64,000 nt of DNA, from NCBI RefSeq assembly GCF_016808335.1, contig NC_053149.1, positions 22,624,451 through 22,688,450 of the forward strand. Direction: 5' to 3'. The DNA is from Panicum virgatum (Eukaryota; Streptophyta; Magnoliopsida; Poales; Poaceae). Shown here piece after piece: positions 57,876 to 64,000 of the stretch (its first letter is position 1; each line of letters begins with the position of its first letter). Under the pieces are notes generated by a model. The model did not search any database and was not told where the DNA came from. It saw only the letters and a list, made by a program, of their open reading frames with translations. The position numbers and the translations under genes are program-made.

Positions 57876-60099
57876 ATGGCTCCCAAGAAAGACAAATCCA
57901 AGATTGAAGACAAAGCAGTTGCTAATCTTTCAACGGGCTGGCGCAAAAGTAAAATGTCTGAATTAGCGGTGCAAGATCTGGAGAATATGGGGCTCCTCCA
58001 AACTCAGGGCGTGATCCAATGGCGTGCAGGGGAAGGAGAAGATTACCCTATGGAAGGTAACCTTGAAACCGTTGTGTTCCGTGATTTCGTGGAACGTGGC
58101 CTTGCACTTCCCATGTCGGAATTTTTCTATGCTCTTCTGCAATTCTGGGGAATCCAATTGCATCATCTGACTCCCCAATCCATTTTGCATCTTTCTATTT
58201 TTACTCATTTCTGCGAAGCTTTCCTTGGGATTCTTCCACACTTTCACCTTTTCCAACATTTCTTCATCCTTGTCCCCGTCCCAAATGCCACCAAACCTGC
58301 CGTCGTCGGTGGATGTGAACTAGTACTCCGCCCTGAAACTTGGGATGAGTACTTAGCATATGATCCAGCGGGTAAAGGAATCGAGTGGGAGAAATTCTGG
58401 TTTCATGGAACTTTGAATCTCCACTTTCAGAAAGAGTTAATGGCACCCCCAAGTATAAGAAAACTGGTCGAGTAGAGGACCTGGTGGCCAGGAAGTCGAG
58501 CGCATCCTTAAGGCCATTGCTAGTTGGAAAAACAAAGGAATTACTAGTGACCATGTGGTCTTCTCCTTTGTGAGCCATCGGGTCCAGCCTTTCCAGCTTC
58601 AAAAGCATCTGGCCTTTCGATATGAAGGTACGAAGGATCCCACTAGAATGTTGCCAGAACCAATGGCTCAGTTTGAAGTAGTCACAAGATGCTGAAAAGT
58701 ACTTGATAATTTCAACAAGTATTTGAAGCTTCCCACACTCTTCTAGGCAAAAGAATCCTCCCGAGAATGCACGAGTAAGTGCTGGGAAACATTGCCGAGT
58801 ACTTTAAGGTTGTATAATCTTCTGACGAAACCTTGCTTCTTTTACAGAAAAATTATAAGACATGGTACTGCATTCCTCTGACTTTTGGAGATATTGCTTC
58901 TGATGAAAGCAAAAAAACAAAAGGCAACTCCTGGGGCTTTGTTGCAGAGAAAAAATCCTCGTCTCGATGCTGGCCAGTAAGAATCTGATACTCTTTAATT
59001 GCATCCTGTTTGCCTCAGCTTTCTGATTTGGATTTTTTCTTGGCTAGGGTTCAATATCTTCCAGCACACGAGAAAGATCAGATCAAAGATTTTCGTAACT
59101 GGGTGCAGAGTGGTTCAGAAGGAACTACTCGATCAGCCCCTGAGTCACCAGTAATTGGGTTGATTGAGAACTCATCTACCAGATTGCCGAATGTAGACAC
59201 GGTTGGAACAGCAAAGGAGCCAACTCTTGAGGTACCCACATCTACTTATCCTGCAGCAGGTGAAGGTACTTCAAGGGCTGCTGGATGTGGCAATGATAGA
59301 GCTGAAGGGTTGAAGAACCCAACTGTGCGACTAGTGCCCTTTCAGTCAATGCCACAATCTACCCAAGAATGTAAAAAAGCTCGCATATTCCATGCAATGA
59401 TGTTTCAAATATACCAAAGTGAGCCTTCTTCTGCAGCTACTTGTCTTCCTCGAGTAGTTGGTGATGTCTGACCAGTCTTTCCTTGTATGTTACAGGACGC
59501 TGCCAATCGGTCTTTCTTGAAGTCTCAAGCTTTATATAAGACTGTTGACAATCAGAAAACCTTGGAGCAACAGACTGCCTTGATTGCCAAATGACTAGAT
59601 GAATCCCTTGCTGCTCGAAATAAGTTGTATGAAGCAAACCGAAAGCATCATATAGAACTTTGTGATGTGAAGCGGCAGATCAAGAGCCTCGAAGAAGAAA
59701 GATCAAAACTTCAAGAAGAGAAGTCGAAGCTCTAGGAGCAGTTGCAGATTGCTCAAGCTTGTGAGTATTTGTTTTTTTGTCTTGATATTGCTTTGCCAAT
59801 GATAATAATTGAAATATCCTTTTATCAAGTTCTCCAAGTGACCATAGTCGACTAGTAGCAGCAAGCCCTTGGTGGAGCGTCTGGAAGAGGCTCCCAAGAA
59901 GATCTTTGATGTCATGACGGCTACCTCCAAGAATTATCTGACCCACATGATTGGAGTTGTCAAGTCTTACTTGCCTCAGTTTAATTTAGCTCCCATAGCT
60001 AAAGGAATAGTTCCCTATTGTTCTGATGAGAAATTCTGAGACTATTGTAAAGAATTAGAAGTAACTGCTGAGGAAATTTTGAAGTACTTGGCAGAGTAA
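57876..60099 (+). pseudogene. Antisense accessory gene of Tat-2 (putative gypsy-type transposon domain)
   Basis: MAPKKDKSKIEDKA start, then GLALPMSEFFYALLQFWGI, LHHLTPQSILHLSIFTHFCE and AFLGILPHFHLF, which match the plant domain known in Pfam as PF04195 (putative gypsy type transposon). The frame breaks near 58470 and continues in another (HRVQPFQLQKHLAFRYEG). A further part at 59010-59471, a coiled coil near 59500-59757 and a C-terminus (KSYLPQFNLAPIAKG...CSDEKF, then TGA, to TAA 60097) lie beyond likely introns. At least three stops or shifts. Role unknown; in Tat elements it is transcribed opposite to pol. Confidence 0.82.
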
Positions 60100-60207
60100 A
60101 ACTGCTTGTAGCAACTCTTGTAATCTTCCATAAGATCTTGTCTTTGTAGATATTGTTCTTATCCTGTTGATGTGTCTTCAGAAGTATGGTCTGATACCAT
60201 AGGATAG

Positions 60208-60720
60208 ATACAAACTACTTGACCAATCGAATAGAATGTTCTCATGGAGTAATCTTTATAGTTGATCAGTTAGGGTGAATCCCATCGGATTACCCAGATA
60301 GAAAGACTGTAAAGATATCCATAAACTACTCGAGCAAGTGAGTAGTGTGTCCTAACCAAGGATTGGAGTAATTTCTAAGATGGATCTGTTAGGATGAATC
60401 CCGTTGAGTTATCCAAAATGAAACCATCTTAAAAATATCCAATGCCTATTCGAGCTTGCGAATAGGGTGTCTACCTTATAGACTGGAGTAACTACTAAGA
60501 TTGACCGGTTAGGATGAACCCCGTCGGGTTACCCCAGAAGGACAAAATTTAGTAGTATCCATAACATACTTGAGCAAGCGAGTAGTTTTTTCCTTTTAAA
60601 GCAGGGCTGGAGTTCCTTATAGTTGACATGTTAGGATGAACTCCATCGAGTTACCCAAGATGGACAACTAGTGAAGGTATCCATATACCTTCTCGAGCTA
60701 GGCGAGTAGGTTGTGCCCTT
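60208..60720 (-). repeat. Tandem array of ~120-bp units in the Tat-2 3' region
   Basis: Units about 60208-60320, 60321-60440, 60441-60560, 60561-60682 and a partial one to 60720. Each starts with a CTACTCG...CGAGTAG-type inverted repeat and includes GTTAGGATGAA(C/T)CCC and TATCC at its end. Confidence 0.92.
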
Positions 60721-60890
60721 ATATCGAGGACAAGGATATGGCTTGTGTAGTTATCTTGATGGAAAACTGTGTAAGCTTTCCTGGACAGGTGATACTGTCA
60801 GATTGAAAACTGCCTTTAATGTAGTCGATATGCTGGTGAAAAACCCTTGCTTTATTAAAGAGATCAACTGACATCACCATGTTGCTTGGA

Positions 60891-61970
60891 TCAAGGATAG
60901 AATTTGTGCAAGTGCTCAATATTCCAGGAACTGGGTACATCATTGCCATCTTCATCAGTAATTCTGTATGATCCAGGTCTTGTAACCTTAGTTACGATGA
61001 AAGGTCCCTCCCATCTAGAATATAACTTGTGCAATCCCGTCTCATCTTGATCCTTCGTAAAACTAGATCCCCAACATTGAAAGATCTTTGCTGGAGATTG
61101 CGATCATGATAGTGTCTGACTCCTTGAAGATATCTAGCCGATTGAGTTAAAGCATTGATTCTAGCTTCTTCAACTGAATCTAACTCAAGTTGTCGAGCTT
61201 CATCTACTTCTCCTTCTTGATAGGCTTCTATTCTTGGAGATTTCCACATAATATCTACGGGTAGTATAGCCTCTAACCCATAGGTGAGAAAGAAAGGAGA
61301 CTGTCCAGTTGCTTTGCTGGGCTGCGTTCGCAGCCCCCAGACCACATGGGGTAGTTCTTGAATCCACTTGCCACTTTTATTGGTGTTAGCATCGTAGAGT
61401 CTTTTCTTCAAGCCGTCGAGTACTAAGCCATTGATGTGCTCTGCTTGACCATTTGCTCGAGGGTGAGCTACTGAAGCATATTTGACCTCAATGCAAGAGT
61501 TGTCGCAGAAATCCCAAAAAGATTGTGACGTGAAGTTAGAGCCAAGATCCGTAATGATGGTGTGGGGAAATCCGAACCGGTGAATGATATCGGAGATGAA
61601 ATCCACTACTCTATCTGATGAGATCTTGACAATGGGCTTGTACTCGATCCACTTGGTAAACTTGTTGACTGCTACCAGCACATGATTGAATCCTTCTGGA
61701 GCTACGGTTAATGGTCCGATCATGTCCAAACTCCAACAGGCAAAAGGCCATGATGGAGGGATTGTTATCAGGTTGTGTGCTGGGACATGAGTCTTTTTGC
61801 CAAAGAATTGGCAGCCAGGGCATCGTCTAACAAGGTCTTCTGCGTCTGAAACAGTTGTTGGCCAGAAGAAACCTGACCTGTAATCCTTGCCTACTAATGT
61901 CCTTGATGCGGCGTGATTACCGCAGACTCCTTCGTGTATTTCTCTGAGGACGAAACCCTTGTATAGGTTG
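60891..61970 (-). pseudogene. pol: Tat-2 integrase
   Basis: - strand: zinc-binding part (HEGVCGNHAASR ... CPGCQFFGKKT), then core D in DMIGPLTVAPEG, D in TDLGSNFTSQSF and E in GQAEHINGLVLDGLKKR, and C-terminal FNVGDLVLRR and VPSSWNIEHLHKFYP-like residues ending at TGA 60891. A frameshift near 61010-61040 separates the last part. All three catalytic residues remain, unlike Tat-1. Confidence 0.88.
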
Positions 61971-61974
61971 TCGC

Positions 61975-62706
61975 CTACAAGGACGAAACCCTTGCTACGC
62001 CTGATGATGCGGGTAGCTTCAGCGCTTTAGGATCAACATGTGGTGGAAGCTTGAACTCCTTGATGAAGTCAATAAACTGGATCCGCCAATCTTCATCAAT
62101 CATCAGTACTTCTCTGACTGTGGCCGGGGCCTCCATATCAGTGGCTTGTTGGCTTTGTACCTTGACTGATGGATGGTTAAGTTCATGGACAAAAACTCCA
62201 GGTGGAACAACTGCTTGAGTAGATCCAAGTTTGGAAAGGACATTGGCTCCCACGTTGTTGTCACGATCTACGTGGTGGATTTCCAATCCTAAGAACTTGT
62301 TTTCGAGCTTTCTTATTTCTTCAACATATGCATCCATTGTATCCTTGTTGATGTCCCATTCTTTATTTACTTGCTGGATGACGAGTAGAGAATCGCCATA
62401 GACAGGTAGTCGCTTGATGCCGAGAGAAACTGCTAGTTGAAGTCCGTCTAGCAATGCCTCGTATTCAACTTCATTGTTGGAGACTTTGAACAAGATTTGG
62501 AACATATACTTCAAGTGTTCTCCCTTGGGGGAGATGAATAGAACTCCCGCGCCGCCTCCGTCAAGCTTGAGTGAGCCATCAAAGTACATTACCCAATGCT
62601 CTGGAATGTTGTGAGGTTCTGGGATTTGATTTTCTCGCCATTCAGCTAGGAAGTCGACTAGTGCTTGTGACTTGATTGCTGTTCTTGGTTTGAAGTTAAT
62701 TTCCAA
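61975..62706 (-). pseudogene. pol: Tat-2 second (archaeal-type) RNase H
   Basis: HWVMYFDGSLKLDGGGAGVL (first Asp), NNEVEYEALLDGLQLAVSL (Glu), PVYGDSLLVIQQV (Asp) and HHVDRDNNVGANVLSKLG (Asp). Same domain as 13045-13515 of Tat-1 and in the same relative position, confirming the lineage. Linked in frame to the RNase H upstream by a TGA at 62737. Confidence 0.9.
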
Positions 62707-62729
62707 GGCTCCCAGTTCAACTGGCCACT

Positions 62730-64000
62730 TTGAGATTCATCCAGTGGCATCCCGATTGTAGAGTATATCCCCCAATGGGAAGTTGGTTATTAATGAGATC
62801 TTATATTCATCGAAGTAGTGTCGAAGCTTCCTGGAGGTGATTAGAATTCCATACAGAAGTTTCTGAATTGATGGATATCTAACCTTTGATTCAGAGAGTA
62901 CTTCACTGATAAAGTAAACTGGTCTCTAAATGCCATAAGCGTGGCCTTCCTCCGAATGTTCGACTACTATCGCCGTACTAACTACATGAGTAGTCATAGC
63001 GATGTAGAGGAGTAGTTCCTCGCCTGGTAGTGGAGCTGTTAGAATCGGTGGTGACTGGAGATGATGTTTGAAGTTCTCGAGTACCTCCGCAGCTTCTATA
63101 GTCCACTCGAATTTGTCTTCTCACTTAAGGAGCTTGAAGAAGGGTAGGCCCCGTTCGCCAAGCCTGGACAAGAATCGGTTCAAGCCTGCCATGCAGCCTG
63201 TCAGTTTCTGGACGTCCTTGATAGTAGCTGGAGCGTCCATGGCCATGATGGCATTTATCTTCTCTGGATTAGCCTCGATTCCTCAGTTGCTGATGATGAA
63301 TCCGAGTAGTTTTCCAGATGGTACACCAAAGACACACTTGGTTGGGTTGAGTTTCCAACGAAATCTTCGGAGGCCGTTGAAGGTCTCTTCCAGGTCAGTG
63401 ATAAATTGATCCTAGGTCTTGGTTTTGATGATGACATCGTCAACATAGGCTTCAACATTGCGATGTAGCTGATCGGCAAAGCACAGCTGTATCGCACGCT
63501 GGTAGGTTGCACCAGCGTTCTTCAACCCAAAGGACATGGTCTTGTAGGCGTATGCCCCATAAGGGGTGATGAAGGCTGTCTTGATTTGGTCTTCTTCTTT
63601 CAAGGCAATCTGATGATACCCTGAGTAGCAGTCAAGGAAGGATAACAGGACGCATCCTACTGTAGAGTCAATTACTTGATCAATACGTGGTAGCCCGAAA
63701 GGATCCTTTGGGCAATGCTTGTTTAGATCGGTGTAGTCGACGCACATCCTCCACTCGTTGTTGTCCTTCTTCTGGACAAGTACAGGGTTGGCCAGCCATT
63801 CAGGATGATAGACTTCCTTGATAAACCCTGCTGCGAGTAGTTTTGCCAGCTCTTTCTTGATGGTTTCTCGCTTGTCCGGTGAGAAATGCCGCAATCGTTG
63901 CTTCTTTGGTGTGGCTTTAGGGTCAACTTTCAAGGCATGCTCGATCAACTCCTTGGGCACCCCTGGCATGTCTGCTGGTTTCCACGTTAATACATCATGG
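62730..64000 (-). pseudogene. pol: Tat-2 reverse transcriptase and RNase H, 5' partial
   Basis: The frame runs in from the right edge (DVLTWKPADMPGVPKELIEH), with WRMCVDYTDLNKHCPKD, LSFLDCYSGYHQIAL, MSFGLKNAGATYQRA and YVDDVIIKTKT, then in-frame stops TAG 63412, TGA 63283, TGA 63121, TAG 62936 and TGA 62737 that otherwise preserve one frame through RT thumb and RNase H (VYFISEVLSESKVRYPSIQ, SRKLRHYF). YVDD is intact. Confidence 0.9.

Larger units (their letters stand above)
50950..64000 (-). mobile_element. Tat-2: Tat-lineage gypsy, 5' end outside window, with antisense accessory gene
   Basis: On the - strand from the right edge: RT, RNase H, second RNase H, integrase, a tandem-repeat 3' region, an antisense gene on the + strand, then the polypurine tract and part of the 3' LTR (to 50950). 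A solo LTR (52179-57711) is inserted in the 3' region. Dual RNase H and an antisense ORF are known traits of Tat elements. Five inferred stops break RT/RNase H. Confidence 0.88.

Overview
This is plant nuclear DNA, almost certainly from a grass (Poaceae). It is an intergenic block built from nested LTR retrotransposons, and I see no convincing host gene, tRNA, rRNA or CRISPR. The grass assignment is an inference from element families: SIRE-type copia, Tat and Athila gypsy, long-LTR Tekay/Del, and a common grass MITE.

Layout. 1-9429: a + strand SIRE-type Ty1/copia element (here SIRE-A) whose 5' end lies outside the window; gag, pol, an extra 3' ORF that can be read as a spliced gene, and the 3' LTR. 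9430-22388: a second SIRE-type copia on the - strand (copia-B), split inside gag by a complete Tat-type gypsy (Tat-1, 10938-19704, 506-bp LTRs, perfect TSD caagg). SIRE-A itself lies in copia-B just before its protease. 22389-24136: a degraded LTR and unassigned DNA. 24137-32312: a + strand element with no coding capacity (LARD-like) and a truncated 3' LTR. 32313-34513: GC-rich unassigned DNA, a MITE remnant and an inverted-repeat element. 34514-35469: an LTR fragment of the copia-B family. 35470-42152: a Tekay/Del-type chromovirus with a 3.9-kb LTR, leader, accessory ORF and gag start, then truncated. 42153-50949: a - strand Athila-type element with gag and protease but no RT or integrase, plus an ATHILA-ORF1-like accessory gene. 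50950-64000: a second Tat gypsy on the - strand (Tat-2) with an antisense accessory gene. It is interrupted by a Tekay-family solo LTR (TSD ttcac), itself interrupted by another solo LTR (TSD tatcc).

Main finding. Several unrelated families carry family-specific CG-rich palindromes just upstream of their TATA boxes. In SIRE-A (GCGGAC[A/G]GTCCGC) and Tat-1 (GACCGGTCTGACCGGT) they mostly occur as pairs or ladders with a 22-bp pitch. In SIRE-A the module recurs before, and in the intron of, the accessory gene. In Tat-1 it recurs inside coding linkers. In other families the sequence differs but the palindromic form persists, which suggests a recognised paired site rather than ordinary satellite expansion. 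The accessory genes of SIRE-A (copia) and the Athila-type element (gypsy) look distantly related, and both have promoter-like sequence in front of them.

All positions, alignments and divergence counts were made by eye. Nearly all protein-coding parts are broken by stops or frameshifts, and where an original codon can be inferred many breaks look like C-to-T changes at CG or CHG sites.
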